DNA of 63,938 nt from Candidatus Sulfopaludibacter sp. (lineage in GTDB: Bacteria; Acidobacteriota; Terriglobia; Bryobacterales; Bryobacteraceae): NCBI GenBank assembly GCA_031292755.1, contig JARLGM010000015.1, positions 1 to 63,938 of the forward strand, read 5' to 3'. This document shows positions 8,029-19,624 of this stretch, piece by piece. The notes beneath the pieces are model-generated. The model made no database searches. It was given only the letters and a program-made list of their open reading frames with translations, and was not told where the DNA came from. Position 1 is the stretch's first letter; each line of letters starts with the position of its first letter. The translations under genes and the position numbers were made by a program.

Positions 8029-9492
8029 ATGATTGCCACTGGATCTGCCGTAGGAACTGTGTCGTTCTATGTCAACGGCGCATGGGAAAAGCCCGAAGGA
8101 CGCACCATGGGCGCCGTCACCAACCCTGCCACCGGCGAGACGATCGCCGAAGTGCCATACGCCAACGAAGCCGATATCGATCGCGCCGTGCGCTCCGCCC
8201 ACGAGGCATTCCTCAAATGGCGCGAAGTGCCCGTGGTCGATCGCGTGCAAGTGCTTTACCGCTACAAAGCGCTGCTGGACAAACACGCCGATGAAATCGC
8301 CGCGACCCTGACGCGCGAAAACGGCAAGACTCTCGACGACGCCAGGGCTGAAGTGCGCCGTTTGATCCAGATGGTGGAAGTGGCCTGCGGCATGCCCAGC
8401 CTCATGATGGGCGATTCGCTCAACGACGTGGCCGCGGGCATTGACTGCAAGACCATACGCCAGCCCATCGGCGTCTGCGCCGGCATCACCCCCTTCAACT
8501 TTCCGGCCATGGTGCCCGCCTGGATGTACCCGTTCGCCATCGCCTGCGGCAATACGTTTGTCCTGAAGCCCTCGGAAAAAGTGCCGCTCACGCCGACCCG
8601 CGCAATCGAACTGCTGCACGATGCCGGACTGCCGCCCGGCGTGCTGAACCTGGTGCACGGAACCCGGGACGCGGTCAACGGCCTGCTGCATCATCCGCTG
8701 GTCAAGGCCGTCTCGTTCGTCGGCTCCACGCCCGTGGCCAAATACATCTACACCACCGCCGCCGCCGAGGGCAAACGCGTACAAGCGCTGGGCGGCGCCA
8801 AGAATCACCTGGTGGTCATGGCCGATGCCGACATGCCCAAGACCGTGGAAGCCATCATCGGCTCGGCCTTCGGCGCCGCGGGCGAGCGTTGTCTGGCCGG
8901 CAGCGTGCTGGTGCCGGTGGGCGATGCCGCCGGCCCTTTGCTCGACCTGCTGGTCAAGCGCACGCAATCGCTGGCCGTGGGCGATGGCTCCCAGAGCGGC
9001 GTGGAAATGGGGCCGCTGGTCACCGGCGAGCATTGCGCCAAGGTCGCCGGCTATGTCGAGAAGGGCGTGGCCGAAGGGGCGACTCCCCTGGTGGATGGCC
9101 GTGCCGCCAAGCCGGACGGCGGCGGATTCTATCTGGGGCCGACCATTTTCGATCGCGTGACGCCGGACATGACCATCGCCAAAGAAGAGATCTTCGGCCC
9201 GGTATTATCGGTGATGCGCGTCAACACGCTGGACGATGCCATCAATCTGGTCAACCGCTCTCCGTTCGGCAACGCCACCGCCATTTTCACGAGCAACGGA
9301 AAATCCGCGCGCGAATACTCCTCACGCATCGAAGTCGGCATGGTGGGAGTAAACGTCGGGGTCGCCGCGCCGATGGCCTTTTTCCCCTTCGCCGGCTGGA
9401 AGAATTCGTTTTTCGGAGACCTCCACGCCCACGGCAAAGACGCCGTCTCGTTCTACACCGAGCAGAAGGTGATCATGAGCCGGTGGTTTTAG
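8029..9492 (+). CDS. mmsA: CoA-acylating (methyl)malonate-semialdehyde dehydrogenase
   Basis: A 487-residue aldehyde dehydrogenase that oxidises and decarboxylates malonate semialdehyde to acetyl-CoA, or methylmalonate semialdehyde to propionyl-CoA, with NAD+. It shows the GITPFNFPAMVP motif (about 152-163), catalytic Cys288 in GERCLAGS, and Asn259 in GGAKNH where hydrolytic aldehyde dehydrogenases have Glu, a mark of CoA-acylating MmsA enzymes. Its ATG directly follows the permease stop. As last gene it links pyrimidine breakdown to central metabolism. No intrinsic terminator was seen before the tRNA that starts 19 nt later. Confidence 0.92.
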   Translation: MIATGSAVGTVSFYVNGAWEKPEGRTMGAVTNPATGETIAEVPYANEADIDRAVRSAHEAFLKWREVPVVDRVQVLYRYKALLDKHADEIAATLTRENGKTLDDARAEVRRLIQMVEVACGMPSLMMGDSLNDVAAGIDCKTIRQPIGVCAGITPFNFPAMVPAWMYPFAIACGNTFVLKPSEKVPLTPTRAIELLHDAGLPPGVLNLVHGTRDAVNGLLHHPLVKAVSFVGSTPVAKYIYTTAAAEGKRVQALGGAKNHLVVMADADMPKTVEAIIGSAFGAAGERCLAGSVLVPVGDAAGPLLDLLVKRTQSLAVGDGSQSGVEMGPLVTGEHCAKVAGYVEKGVAEGATPLVDGRAAKPDGGGFYLGPTIFDRVTPDMTIAKEEIFGPVLSVMRVNTLDDAINLVNRSPFGNATAIFTSNGKSAREYSSRIEVGMVGVNVGVAAPMAFFPFAGWKNSFFGDLHAHGKDAVSFYTEQKVIMSRWF

Positions 9493-9511
9493 TTAAACTC
9501 GTTTTAGGTAG

Positions 9512-9588
<77 letters not shown>

Positions 9589-9734
9589 GTTCTTTCAATA
9601 TCCTTCCTGCCGGTTTGCTCCAGATATCAGCGGCGCCTGCTCGTTTCGAGCCTGCTACCTGCTAATATCTCAGAGAATAGTATCCTGTAGGATTCCGTCA
9701 ACGGAAAGACAACTTTCGTTTATGGGTTGCTTGA

Positions 9735-11117
9735 ATGTCAACAATCATTAGAGTTCCTGATTCGCCTTCGGAAGGGCGGACGCCGGGCCAGATCGAGCCG
9801 GCGCCGCCTAACCCTTCCAAATCGAAACGCGGTCTGCTTTGGGTGCTTTTCCTGCTGATCATCGCCGGGATCACCGGGTACGCGGTCTGGCACGCCGGCG
9901 ACCCGAGCACCGCGCCCAAAACACAGAGTGGCGGTGGTGGCGGCGGCAGAGGCCGCGGTGCGAGCATGGGCCCCGTTCCGGTGGTCGTAGCGAAGGTAGC
10001 GCGTTCCAGCATCCCGGTAGTTCTGAACGGGTTAGGCAACGTGAGTCCCTTCTACACGGTGACGGTCAAATCCCGTGTGGACGGCCAGTTGATGAAGGTC
10101 GGCTTCAACGAGGGCGATCTGGTTCACGAGGGTCAGGTCCTGGCCGAAATCGACCCCCGGCCATTTCAGGTGCAACTCGATATGGCGCAAGCCACGCTCG
10201 CCAAAGACCAGGCCCTGTTGAACAACGCGAAGGTGGATCTGGTCCGCTACCAGGAACTGGTGAAGACGAAAGCAATTCCGACCCAGCAACTGGATACGCA
10301 GACGGCGCTGGTCGAGCAGTACGAAGCCACGATCAAGCAGGATCTCGCCAACATCGAGAATGCCAACTTGCAGTTGGTCTATTCCAAGGTCACCGCTCCC
10401 ATCACCGGTGTTCTGGGTCTGCGCCTGGTGGACCCCGGCAATATCGTACACGCCAGCGATTCCAACGGCATGGTCACGATCACGCAATTGCAGCCCATCG
10501 CCGTGTTGTTTACCATCCCCGAAGACAACCTTCCTCAGGTGACGCAGAAGCTGCGATTGGGCGTGCAGCTTCCGGTGGACGCGTACAACCGGGACAGTTC
10601 CAAAAAGCTGGCGTCCGGCATGCTGGTGACCCTGGATAACCAGATCGATAGCAGCACCGGCACTTCGAAGATGAAAGCGGTCTTCGACAACAAGGATTTC
10701 GCGCTCTTTCCTCAGCAATTCGTCAACATCAACGTGCGCGTGGACACCCTGGCCAACCAGCTCGTGGTTCCGAGCGTGGCCGTGCAGAGCGGCCAGCAGG
10801 GCACCTTCGTTTACCTGGTGGACGAGGATTCCCGGGTGCACCTGAGACCGGTACAAGTGGGCATCACAACGGCGGATTCGGCCGACATTCTGGGTGGCAT
10901 CTCCGATGGCGACCGCGTAGTCGTGGACGGCACCGACAGGCTGGTGGATGGAGCGGTGGTCCGGGTGCGGAAGCCCGGGGAGTTGGATAATCCTGCCGGT
11001 TACGACTCGTCTGGAGCGGGGCGTGGCGGCCGAGGCGGGTCCAAAAAGGGCGACCGGCAGGGCAAGAAGGGCGATGGCAAATCCAAACCGGGTGGGAGCG
11101 GAGGCGCTGGGCGGTGA
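9735..11117 (+). CDS. RND efflux periplasmic adaptor (membrane fusion protein), MdtA-like
   Basis: A 460-residue adaptor linking an inner-membrane RND pump to an outer-membrane channel. An N-terminal membrane anchor (about 36-54) is followed by a barrel-sandwich hybrid half ([33 protein letters not shown] region, described by position 110-140), an alpha-helical hairpin (about 145-215) and beta-barrel domains. The last 35 or so residues form an unusual Gly/Lys/Arg-rich tail not expected in MdtA or AcrA. The gene overlaps the next by 4 nt, so it is coupled to the two pump genes. No outer-membrane factor gene is present nearby. Confidence 0.9.
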   Translation: MSTIIRVPDSPSEGRTPGQIEPAPPNPSKSKRGLLWVLFLLIIAGITGYAVWHAGDPSTAPKTQSGGGGGGRGRGASMGPVPVVVAKVARSSIPVVLNGLGNVSPFYTVTVKSRVDGQLMKVGFNEGDLVHEGQVLAEIDPRPFQVQLDMAQATLAKDQALLNNAKVDLVRYQELVKTKAIPTQQLDTQTALVEQYEATIKQDLANIENANLQLVYSKVTAPITGVLGLRLVDPGNIVHASDSNGMVTITQLQPIAVLFTIPEDNLPQVTQKLRLGVQLPVDAYNRDSSKKLASGMLVTLDNQIDSSTGTSKMKAVFDNKDFALFPQQFVNINVRVDTLANQLVVPSVAVQSGQQGTFVYLVDEDSRVHLRPVQVGITTADSADILGGISDGDRVVVDGTDRLVDGAVVRVRKPGELDNPAGYDSSGAGRGGRGGSKKGDRQGKKGDGKSKPGGSGGAGR

Positions 11118-14100
11118 GTCCCTCCCGCATATTCATCCTCAGGCCGGTGGCCACGTCGTTGATGATGGCGGGTGTTGTGCTCGTCGGCGTTACGGCTTTC
11201 CGGCAGTTGCCGGTTTCGGCATTGCCGCAAGTTGACTATCCAACTATCCAGATCCAGACATTCTATCCGGGAGCGAGCCCGGAGGTGGTGACGTCCTCGA
11301 TCACTGCGCCGCTGGAGAAGCAGTTCGGCCAAGTGCCTGGACTGACCCAGATGACGTCGATCAGTTCCTTCAACAGTTCGCTGATCACGCTGCAGTTCTC
11401 GCTCGATCTCAGCATCGACGTAGCCGAGCAGGAAGTGCAGGCCGCCATCAATGCCGCCTCGACGTTTCTTCCCAATAATCTTCCGTTCCCTCCCCTTTAC
11501 AGCAAGACGAATCCCGCCGACGCGCCGATTCTCACTCTGGCTGTGACGTCAACGACGGTGCCGCTGCCGAGAATCGAAGAGCTGGCGGAGACGCGCATGG
11601 CACAGCGGATCTCGCAACTCAGAGGCGTGGGCCTGGTGAGCATCAGCGGGGGGCAGCGTCCGGCCGTCCGGGTGCAGGCGAATCCCACGGCACTGGCGTC
11701 CTACGGCTTGAGTCTGGAGGCGTTGCGGACGGCACTGAGCAGCGCCAACGTGAACATGGCCAAAGGCAGCTTCGATGGACCGGACCAGGCGTGGACCATC
11801 AACGACAATGACCAGTTGAGCACGGGCGCGCAGTACGGGCCGATCATTCTGGCCTACCGCAATGGGGCGCCTGTCCGCGTCCGGGATGTAGCCACCGTCA
11901 TCGACGGCGCCGAGAACACCAAACTGGCCGCATGGGTGAACGCCGACCGTGCCATCGTCCTCAACATTCAGCGGCAGCCCGGAACCAACATCATCAGCGT
12001 AGTCGATACGGTCCAGGCGATCCTTCCTCAAATCCAGGCGTCCCTTCCGGAAGGAATCCAGGTGCGGGTCATCAGCGACCGTACCACTACCATCCGGGCA
12101 TCGGTCGAGGACGTCGAATTCGAACTGCTGCTGACGACTGCCCTGGTGGTGATGGTGATCTTCCTGTTCCTGCGCAGCGCATCGGCCACCATCATCCCCG
12201 GCATCGCCGTGCCTTTGTCGCTGGTGGGCACCTTCGCCGTCATGTACCTGCTGGGCTACAGCCTGGACAACCTTTCGTTGATGGCGCTCACCATCTCCAC
12301 CGGCTTCGTGGTGGACGACGCCATCGTGATGATCGAAAACATCTCGCGGTATATCGAGCGGGGAGACTCGGCGATGGAGGCCGCGCTCAAGGGGTCGGCC
12401 GAGATCGGATTCACCATCGTATCCCTGACCGTATCGCTGATCGCCGTGCTGATTCCCCTGCTGTTCATGGCGGACATCGTGGGCCGGCTGTTCCGGGAAT
12501 TCGCGGTGACTCTGGCGGTCACCATCATGTTTTCGGCATTTGTCTCCCTGACTCTGACGCCCATGATGGCGGCGCGCATTCTAAGGCACCATCCCGAATC
12601 CGAGCAGGGCACTCTGTACCGCTGGTCGGAGCTGTGCTTCACCAAGGCCATCGAGGGGTACGGCGCCATGGTCAGGGTGGTGCTGCGTCATCAGCCGTTA
12701 ACCATGCTGGTAGCCGTGGGCACGCTCGGGCTGACGCTTTACCTGTACATGATCGTCCCCAAAGGGTTCTTCCCGGTGCAGGATACCGGCGCGGTGCTGG
12801 GAATTTCACAAGCACCGGAGACGGTTTCATTTACGGCGATGTCGAAACGGCAGCAGGAACTGGCCCACGTAATCCGCCAGGACCCGGCAGTGGAGAATCT
12901 CACCTCGTTTATCGGCGCCGACGGTGTGAACACCACGATGAACAGCGGCCGTATCCAGATCACGTTGAAGCCCCTCGAAGAACGCAAAGGCGTTTCGGCG
13001 GTGGACGTGATCCGGCGTCTGGATTCGAAGCTCCAACAGGTGTCGGGCATCCAGCTTTACATGCAACCGGTGCAGGATCTGACAGTGGAAGACCGCATCA
13101 GCCGGACACAATACCAGTACGCGCTGGATGCGCCCGACAAGGCGCTGCTGGATCAATGGGTTCCCCGCCTTCTGGAGCGAATGAAAGGTTTGCCGGAACT
13201 GCGCGACGTGGCGAGCGATCAGCAGAACAACGGCCTGGGGTTGCTCGTCGATATCGATCGCGACACCGCCGGCCGCCTGGGCATCACGCCCCAGAATATT
13301 GACGATACGCTATACGATTCCTTCGGCCAGAGGCAGGTATCGACGATTTACACGCAGACCAATCAGTTCCACGTGATCCTCGAGGTGGCGCCTCACTACC
13401 AATTGGACGCGTCGGCACTGGGGAACCTGTATGTGCCGATCGGATCGGCGTCGGCCAATCTGGCTACTACGATTGCACTGGCGGGGACGAATACCGCCCT
13501 CACCGGTGCGGCGGCTTTGGCGCCGGCGCCGCTGCGCTCGCTCATACGGGCAACCGCCATTCCGGCTCCGATCACGATCAACCACCAGAGCCAGTTTCCG
13601 GTGGTTACGCTTTCCTTCAATCTGGCGCCGGGCGCATCGCTCGGCGGCGCGGTTCAGCACATCAAGCAGGTGACTCAGCAACTCGGAATGCCGGCCAGCA
13701 TCGAACCCAGCTTCCAGGGAACGGCTCGCGCCTTCGAATCGTCGCTGGCTAACGAATCCATCCTGATTTTAGCGGCCATGGTCACGGTTTACCTGGTTCT
13801 CGGCATTTTGTACGAGAGCTTCATCCACCCGATCACGATTCTTTCCACGCTGCCTTCGGCCGGAGTGGGGGCGATTCTGGCCCTGATTCTGTTCAAAAAG
13901 GACCTGGATGTGATTGCTCTGATCGGCATCATTCTCCTGATCGGCATTGTGAAGAAGAACGCCATCATGATGATCGACTTTGCGCTGGAAGCGGAGCGCA
14001 ACGAAGGGAAGCCGCCGGAGGAAGCGATTTACCAGGCGTGCCTGCTGCGCTTCCGTCCCATCATGATGACCACCATGGCCGCGTTGCTCGGCGCGGTTCC

Positions 14101-14290
14101 GCTCGCCTTCGGCAGCGGTGTGGGTTCCGAGCTGCGAAAGCCGCTGGGCATCTGCATCATCGGCGGACTGCTGCTGAGCCAGGTGCTGACGCTTTTCACG
14201 ACTCCGGTCATTTACTTGTATTTCGGTAGAGCGGCGGCCTGGGTTGCCCGCCTTCGCGGCGTCCGCCCGGCTGAAGAGTTGACCGTATGA
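11114..14290 (+). CDS. RND multidrug efflux permease, MdtB-like
   Basis: A 1,058-residue inner-membrane proton antiporter of the HAE-1 RND family with twelve predicted membrane segments and two large periplasmic loops. The TM4 [16 protein letters not shown] motif with its proton-relay aspartates is intact, as is the C-terminal [15 protein letters not shown] segment. Translation starts at GTG 11114, overlapping the adaptor stop (GTGA). An Ala-rich insertion at about residues 772-815 is longer than usual for this loop. Two different RND pumps in a row resemble MdtBC, which work as a heterotrimer. Confidence 0.9.
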   Translation: MSPSRIFILRPVATSLMMAGVVLVGVTAFRQLPVSALPQVDYPTIQIQTFYPGASPEVVTSSITAPLEKQFGQVPGLTQMTSISSFNSSLITLQFSLDLSIDVAEQEVQAAINAASTFLPNNLPFPPLYSKTNPADAPILTLAVTSTTVPLPRIEELAETRMAQRISQLRGVGLVSISGGQRPAVRVQANPTALASYGLSLEALRTALSSANVNMAKGSFDGPDQAWTINDNDQLSTGAQYGPIILAYRNGAPVRVRDVATVIDGAENTKLAAWVNADRAIVLNIQRQPGTNIISVVDTVQAILPQIQASLPEGIQVRVISDRTTTIRASVEDVEFELLLTTALVVMVIFLFLRSASATIIPGIAVPLSLVGTFAVMYLLGYSLDNLSLMALTISTGFVVDDAIVMIENISRYIERGDSAMEAALKGSAEIGFTIVSLTVSLIAVLIPLLFMADIVGRLFREFAVTLAVTIMFSAFVSLTLTPMMAARILRHHPESEQGTLYRWSELCFTKAIEGYGAMVRVVLRHQPLTMLVAVGTLGLTLYLYMIVPKGFFPVQDTGAVLGISQAPETVSFTAMSKRQQELAHVIRQDPAVENLTSFIGADGVNTTMNSGRIQITLKPLEERKGVSAVDVIRRLDSKLQQVSGIQLYMQPVQDLTVEDRISRTQYQYALDAPDKALLDQWVPRLLERMKGLPELRDVASDQQNNGLGLLVDIDRDTAGRLGITPQNIDDTLYDSFGQRQVSTIYTQTNQFHVILEVAPHYQLDASALGNLYVPIGSASANLATTIALAGTNTALTGAAALAPAPLRSLIRATAIPAPITINHQSQFPVVTLSFNLAPGASLGGAVQHIKQVTQQLGMPASIEPSFQGTARAFESSLANESILILAAMVTVYLVLGILYESFIHPITILSTLPSAGVGAILALILFKKDLDVIALIGIILLIGIVKKNAIMMIDFALEAERNEGKPPEEAIYQACLLRFRPIMMTTMAALLGAVPLAFGSGVGSELRKPLGICIIGGLLLSQVLTLFTTPVIYLYFGRAAAWVARLRGVRPAEELTV

Positions 14291-17200
14291 GCATCTCGAC
14301 GCCATTCATACACAGACCGGTGGCCACCACACTGCTTCTGGTGGCATTGACCCTGGCCGGCGCGATCGCCTACACGCTACTGCCGGTGGCGGCGTTGCCC
14401 GAGGTGGACTTTCCCACTATTATGGTGAGCGCCAGCCTGCCGGGCGCCAGCCCCGATGTAATGGCCGCCTCGGTGGCGACTCCGCTCGAAAAGCAGTTCA
14501 CCCACATCGCAGGCGTCACGGAAATGACGTCCAGGAGTTCAGTGGGCTCCTGCTCCATTGTTCTTCAATTCGATCTGACGCGGGACATCAACGGAGCAGC
14601 CCGCGAAGTCCAGGCAGCCATCAATTCCGCGGCGGGATATCTTCCCGCGAATCTTCCCTCCGCCCCCAGGTACCGGAAAATCAATCCGGCCGACCAGCCG
14701 ATTCTGTTGATGACGCTGGAATCCGACGTAGTGCCGCGGCCCCAGTTATACGACATCGCTTCCTCGGTTTTTGCACAGCGGCTGGCGCAGGTGGAAGGAG
14801 TCGGTCAGGTCAGTGTGGGTGGGAGCTCGCTTCCCGCGGTTCGCGTGGAAGTGAATCCGCAGCCGCTATCCCGCTATAACGTAGGTCTCGACCAGGTGGG
14901 CTCGTTCCTGCAAAGCGCGAATGCGAACCGGCCCAAGGGCTCGCTGTCGAACTCCGAGCAGGAGATCCCGATCTACACCACAGACCAGCTTTTCCTGGCG
15001 AAAGAGTACAAGGATCTGGTGGTCGTCTACCGCAAAGGCGCGCCGGTTCGCCTGTCGGACCTGGGGCGCGTGGTCGACGCGAACGAAGATGTGCGGAACT
15101 TCGGTGTGATCAACGGCAACCCGATGGTCCAAATCCAGGTGACCCGGCAGCCGGGCGCGAACATCGTGGAAACGGTGGCGCGGATCAGGGAATTGATGCC
15201 GCAGTTTCAGGCCCAGCTTCCCCCCACGGTCCGTTTCAAGATCGCCAGCGACCGCACCACCACCACCCGGGAATCGCTGCGGGACGCGCAGCGCAACGTC
15301 ATCGTCTCGATCGCGCTGGTGGTGCTGGTGGTTTTCATGTTTCTCCGCAGCGCCTGGTCCACCTTCATTCCCAGCATTTCGGTGCCGGTATCCATCATCG
15401 CCACGTTCGGAGCGATGTACCTGTTGGGATACACCCTGGACAACCTGTCGCTGATGGCTCTGACGATCGCGACCGGGTTTGTGGTGGACGATGCCATCGT
15501 GGTCATCGAAAACATTACCCGCCACATCGAAGACGGCATGAAGCCGATGCAGGCCGCTCTGAAAGGCGCGGAAGAGATCGGATTCACGGTTCTCTCAATG
15601 AGCGTGTCATTGATTGCTGTCTTCATTCCCATCCTGATGATGAGCGGTGTGGTAGGGCGATTGTTCCGCGAGTTTGCGGTGATTCTCTCGGCGTCCATCT
15701 TCATCTCGATGGTGGTTTCGCTGACCGTGGTCCCCACCATGTGCGCGCACTTTCTGAAGGCAGACCAGGGCCACGGATTCTTCTACAATCAGACCGAAAA
15801 AGTCTACCGGTGGGTGCTTTCCACGTACGCGTCGGCGCTCGATTTCGTGCTGAGGTACCCGGCATTCGTCCTGGTCACCGTGTTGGTTACCCTGGCCATC
15901 AACGTCTACATGTATGACAAGGTTCCCAAGGGATTTTTCCCGCAGCAGGACACCGGACGCCTGCAAGGCAACGTGATGGGCCAGCAGCACATCTCCTACC
16001 AGTCTCTCCTGACCAAAGCCATGTGGTTCGAGGAGAAGATCCGGGTGGATCCGGACGTGGAAGCGGTCACCATGACGGTGGGCTCGAGCGGTGGCGGATA
16101 CGGCGGTGGAAACTCGGCAGGGATCAACGTCCAACTCAAACCGGTGGGAGTTCGCCAATCGACTTCGGACCAGGTGATCGCGCGTCTGCGCCGCCAGACG
16201 TCCGGAGTACCAGGTGCGGTCCTCTACCTGCAAAACGCCCAGGACGTGCGCGTGGGCGGCCGGCAGAGCAATGCGCAATACCAGTACACGCTGCAGGCGC
16301 CGGACTTCGACACGCTGGCCCTATGGGGACCGAAAGTTTTGGACAAACTCTCCACGTTGCCGGAGATTGCGGACCTCAGTTCAGACCAGCAGAACTCCGG
16401 ATTATCGGCCAATGTGGTGATCGACCGCGATACGGCTTCGCGCCTGGGACTGACGGCCCAGGCGGTGGACTCGGCACTCTATGACGCTTTCGGCCAGAGA
16501 CAGGTGTCGGTCATGTACAAGTCGATCAATCAGTATCACGTGGTTCTCGCCCTCCGGCAGCAATGGTGGGCGGACCCGGATTTCCTGAACACGATTTACG
16601 TACAGACACCGAGGGGCTCCAACGTGCCTCTGGCGGCTTTCACGCACTTCTCCGAAGGTATTACTCCCATCTCTCTTCCCCATCAGGGCCAGTTCCCGGC
16701 CACTACTCTTTCGTTCAACCTGGCGGAAGGTGTCGCGCTGAGCGACGCCGTGGCGGCCGTCAAACGCGCGGAGGTAGATATCGGCCTGCCGATCAGTATC
16801 ACGGGTAAGTTCGCCGGAACTGCGCGGGCGTATCAGGAAGCGCTTCAGAATCAGCCTGTCCTGATCCTGACGGCGCTCATTGCGGTTTACATCGTGCTGG
16901 GGATTTTGTACGAAAGCCTGATCCATCCCCTGACGATCATCTCGACGCTGCCCTCGGCCGGAGTGGGAGCGCTGGTGGCCATCGTCCTGTTTAAGAGCAG
17001 CCTGGATATTGTGGCGATGATCGGAATTATCCTGCTGATCGGCATCGTGAAAAAGAACGCCATCATGATGATCGATTTCGCGCTGGCCGCCGAACGCAAC
17101 GACGGGATGAACTCGCGCGACGCCATCTTCCAGGCATGTCTTTTGAGGTTCCGGCCGATCATGATGACGACGTGCTGCGCCCTGCTGGGTGGATTGCCGA

Positions 17201-17418
17201 TGGCGCTCGGTTGGGGCGCGGGAGCGGAACTCCGGAAGCCTCTCGGCATTGCGATTGTGGGCGGTCTGGTGGTCAGCCAGATGCTGACGCTGTTTACCAC
17301 GCCCGTGATTTACCTGTACTTCGACCGGCTTCGGAAGCGATTCAGCGGGCGGCAACCGAGTTACCGGAATCGTCCCGGATTTCTTATTCCCGGGGGCAGT
17401 GCGGAGAGCGCCGACTAA
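14287..17418 (+). CDS. RND multidrug efflux permease, MdtC-like
   Basis: A 1,043-residue paralogue of the preceding pump with the same twelve-segment RND layout, [16 protein letters not shown] in TM4 and [15 protein letters not shown] in the second half. Its ATG overlaps the previous stop by 4 nt. A Gly-rich stretch lies at about residues 600-612 in the porter domain. Together with the adaptor it should form an MdtABC-like tripartite pump; substrates (bile-salt-like compounds, antibiotics) cannot be inferred. The last 30 residues are poorly conserved and the gene converges on malate synthase. Confidence 0.9.
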   Translation: MSISTPFIHRPVATTLLLVALTLAGAIAYTLLPVAALPEVDFPTIMVSASLPGASPDVMAASVATPLEKQFTHIAGVTEMTSRSSVGSCSIVLQFDLTRDINGAAREVQAAINSAAGYLPANLPSAPRYRKINPADQPILLMTLESDVVPRPQLYDIASSVFAQRLAQVEGVGQVSVGGSSLPAVRVEVNPQPLSRYNVGLDQVGSFLQSANANRPKGSLSNSEQEIPIYTTDQLFLAKEYKDLVVVYRKGAPVRLSDLGRVVDANEDVRNFGVINGNPMVQIQVTRQPGANIVETVARIRELMPQFQAQLPPTVRFKIASDRTTTTRESLRDAQRNVIVSIALVVLVVFMFLRSAWSTFIPSISVPVSIIATFGAMYLLGYTLDNLSLMALTIATGFVVDDAIVVIENITRHIEDGMKPMQAALKGAEEIGFTVLSMSVSLIAVFIPILMMSGVVGRLFREFAVILSASIFISMVVSLTVVPTMCAHFLKADQGHGFFYNQTEKVYRWVLSTYASALDFVLRYPAFVLVTVLVTLAINVYMYDKVPKGFFPQQDTGRLQGNVMGQQHISYQSLLTKAMWFEEKIRVDPDVEAVTMTVGSSGGGYGGGNSAGINVQLKPVGVRQSTSDQVIARLRRQTSGVPGAVLYLQNAQDVRVGGRQSNAQYQYTLQAPDFDTLALWGPKVLDKLSTLPEIADLSSDQQNSGLSANVVIDRDTASRLGLTAQAVDSALYDAFGQRQVSVMYKSINQYHVVLALRQQWWADPDFLNTIYVQTPRGSNVPLAAFTHFSEGITPISLPHQGQFPATTLSFNLAEGVALSDAVAAVKRAEVDIGLPISITGKFAGTARAYQEALQNQPVLILTALIAVYIVLGILYESLIHPLTIISTLPSAGVGALVAIVLFKSSLDIVAMIGIILLIGIVKKNAIMMIDFALAAERNDGMNSRDAIFQACLLRFRPIMMTTCCALLGGLPMALGWGAGAELRKPLGIAIVGGLVVSQMLTLFTTPVIYLYFDRLRKRFSGRQPSYRNRPGFLIPGGSAESAD

Positions 17419-17562
17419 TTCCCAGGCCGAGACCCGCGCCAACCGAGGAAATGCGGTTGAAACCCCACATTGCCGGCAATCGACCCGACGCATGTTAGTG
17501 AAACCTGACAGTACCGAGGCGCCTGCACCCCAGTGCGCCTTCGGACCTTCATGCTGCCTGGT

Positions 17563-19140
17563 TTACTCGATGTAGCGATAAGCTTCCAGCGTAAGGAAAT
17601 CGGACAGATGGTTGCTGGTCATCATCCGCTCGAAGATTTCCGCGGCCAGTGGGAATTTGCCGGCGGCGTACCGCACCTTTCCCGCTGTCTCCTGTATGTG
17701 GCCCAGTTGCATGGCGATGGTCTGGCGGATCAGGTCCGCCGTTACGGTGCGGCCATCCTGGAGAGTCACACCGTGATGCAGCCATTGCCAAACCTGTGTG
17801 CGCGAGATCTCGGCGGTGGCGGCGTCTTCCATCAGGTTGTAGATTGGCACGCAGCCATTGCCCAGGAGCCACGATTCCAGGTACTGTATGCCGACGTCGA
17901 TATTCAGCTTCAACCCCTCTTCGGTGACGGCGCCTTCCGGTACGGCTAACAGATCGGCGGCAGTCACGTTGACGTCTTCCCGCTTTCGCGCGATCTGGTT
18001 CGGCGTCTTCATGTGCTCGTCGAAGATCGCTTTTGCGATGGGCACGAGCCCGGGATGCGCCACCCAGGTGCCGTCGTGGCCGGCCGTCACTTCCCGAAGT
18101 TTATCCTGCCGCACCTTCTCCAGCGCTCCCTCATTAGCTGCCGGATTGTTCTTGATGGGAATCTGCGCCGCCATGCCACCCATCGCGTGAATGCCCCGGC
18201 GATGGCAGGTGCGGATCAACAGGTCCACGTAGGACTTCAGAAAATGGCGGGTCATCGTGACGTCGGCCCGGTCCGGCAGCACGAATTTCGGATGATTGCG
18301 GAAGACCTTGATGAAGCTGAAGATGTAGTCCCACCGTCCGCAGTTGAGTCCGGCGGAATGATCGCGGAGCTCGTGCAGAATTTCGTCCATCTCGAAAGCG
18401 CCCAGGATGGTCTCGATCAGAACCGTGGCGCGGATGGTTCCCCGGGGAACTCCGATGTAGTCCTGGGCGAAGACGAAGACGTCGTTCCAGAGGCGCGCCT
18501 CCAGGTGACTCTGCATCTTGGGCAGGTAGAAATACGGCCCCGTGCCTTTGGCGATCAGTGCCTTGGCGTTGTGGAAGAAGTAGAGTCCGAAATCGAAGAG
18601 CGAGGCGGAAACAGGCTCTCCCGCGACCGTGACGTGCTTCTCCACCAGGTGCCAGCCGCGCGGGCGCACCATCAGAACCGCGGTCCTGGGCGCCAGCGCG
18701 TATACCTTGCCCTCGGGACTGGTGAACGAAATCGTGCCGGCCACTGCGTCGCGAAGGTTGATCTGGCCCAGAATGTTGTTCGCCCAGGTCGGTGAGTTGG
18801 AATCCTCAAAGTCCGCCATGAACACGCTGGCTCCGGAGTTGAGCGCGTTGATCACCATTTTTCGCTCGACCGGGCCGGTGATCTCGACGCGGCGGTCGGC
18901 GAGATCGGCTGGAATCGGGGCGACCGTCCACTCGGCGGCGCGGATGTCGCTGGTCTCGGGCAGGAAGCCGGGTAAGCGGCCTGCATCGATCGCCTCCTGA
19001 CGCTGCATTCTCTGCTCGAGGAGCGCGCGGCGCGGTGCGCCGAAAGCACGTTCGAGTGCGGCGATGAAGGCCATGGCCTCCGGGGTAAGGACAGCGGCGC
19101 GGTCCGGGCCGGCCGGCGCGCTAATGGTCACTTCAGGCAT
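17563..19140 (-). CDS. aceB: Malate synthase A
   Basis: A 525-residue enzyme that condenses glyoxylate and acetyl-CoA to malate. Family motifs include [13 protein letters not shown] near the N-terminus, the substrate/metal region [18 protein letters not shown], and the central [11 protein letters not shown]. The frame continues upstream to a TTG at 19206, but the ATG at 19140 gives the normal length of the A isoform, and a TAAGTT box lies 7 nt before it. No isocitrate lyase is nearby. Glyoxylate could also come from purine breakdown or from the transaminase step if that uses glyoxylate. Confidence 0.93.
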   Translation of the reverse strand: MPEVTISAPAGPDRAAVLTPEAMAFIAALERAFGAPRRALLEQRMQRQEAIDAGRLPGFLPETSDIRAAEWTVAPIPADLADRRVEITGPVERKMVINALNSGASVFMADFEDSNSPTWANNILGQINLRDAVAGTISFTSPEGKVYALAPRTAVLMVRPRGWHLVEKHVTVAGEPVSASLFDFGLYFFHNAKALIAKGTGPYFYLPKMQSHLEARLWNDVFVFAQDYIGVPRGTIRATVLIETILGAFEMDEILHELRDHSAGLNCGRWDYIFSFIKVFRNHPKFVLPDRADVTMTRHFLKSYVDLLIRTCHRRGIHAMGGMAAQIPIKNNPAANEGALEKVRQDKLREVTAGHDGTWVAHPGLVPIAKAIFDEHMKTPNQIARKREDVNVTAADLLAVPEGAVTEEGLKLNIDVGIQYLESWLLGNGCVPIYNLMEDAATAEISRTQVWQWLHHGVTLQDGRTVTADLIRQTIAMQLGHIQETAGKVRYAAGKFPLAAEIFERMMTSNHLSDFLTLEAYRYIE

Positions 19141-19251
19141 ACTATGGAACTTAGTTTCGCAAAATGTCGCATCCACCAGATACACCCGGAGAGCCTGCCG
19201 TGTCAAGCAATCCGGGCGGGCTCGGCGGGCTCCGTAACACTTTCACTCCTG

Positions 19252-19280
19252 TTGACTTTCAACATATACAGGCGTACCAT
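19252..19280 (+). promoter_or_regulatory. Promoter of padR, predicted leaderless
   Basis: TTGACT (19252-19257) and TACCAT (19275-19280) are 17 nt apart, and the -10 box ends only 8 nt before the ATG at 19289. Transcription would therefore begin at or next to the start codon. A small inverted repeat CCATC/GATGG (19277-19281, 19288-19292) overlaps the -10 box and start and could be an autoregulatory PadR site; this last point is speculative. Confidence 0.55.
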
Positions 19281-19288
19281 CCCTGTTG

Positions 19289-19624
19289 ATGGACAACAGA
19301 TCAGAAGTCCCCTACGGTACGCTCGACCTGATGGTGCTCAAGACCTTGGACACCCTCAGTCCCCTGCACGGGTACGGCATCGCCCGCCGCATCGAACAGG
19401 TGGCGCAGGGGTCGCTCGAACTCAACCAGGGCACGATCTATCCCGCCCTTCTCCGTCTGGAACAGCGCGCCTGGATTGCCAGCAAGTGGGGCGTCAGCGA
19501 TAACAACCGCCGCGCGCGCTTCTATTCCATCACCGCCGCCGGACGCCGCCAATTGGCGGCGGAGGCCAAAAACTGGTCGCGTACTGTCGCCATGGTTAAC
19601 CGGCTCCTGGAGGGCGAATCATGA
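19289..19624 (+). CDS. PadR-family transcriptional regulator
   Basis: A 111-residue winged-helix regulator. The PadR signature is clear: YGTLDLMVLKTLD, then HGYGIARRIEQ, the recognition helix region GTIYPALLRLEQRAWI and the wing RRARFYSITAAG. The C-terminal helix is short, as in the PadR-s1 group. Its stop overlaps the start of the ADOP permease by 4 nt (ATGA). A PadR gene fused transcriptionally to an ADOP permease is a recurrent acidobacterial arrangement, so it probably controls the permease and itself. Upstream TTG at 19286 is possible but ATG 19289 is preferred. Confidence 0.92.
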   Translation: MDNRSEVPYGTLDLMVLKTLDTLSPLHGYGIARRIEQVAQGSLELNQGTIYPALLRLEQRAWIASKWGVSDNNRRARFYSITAAGRRQLAAEAKNWSRTVAMVNRLLEGES

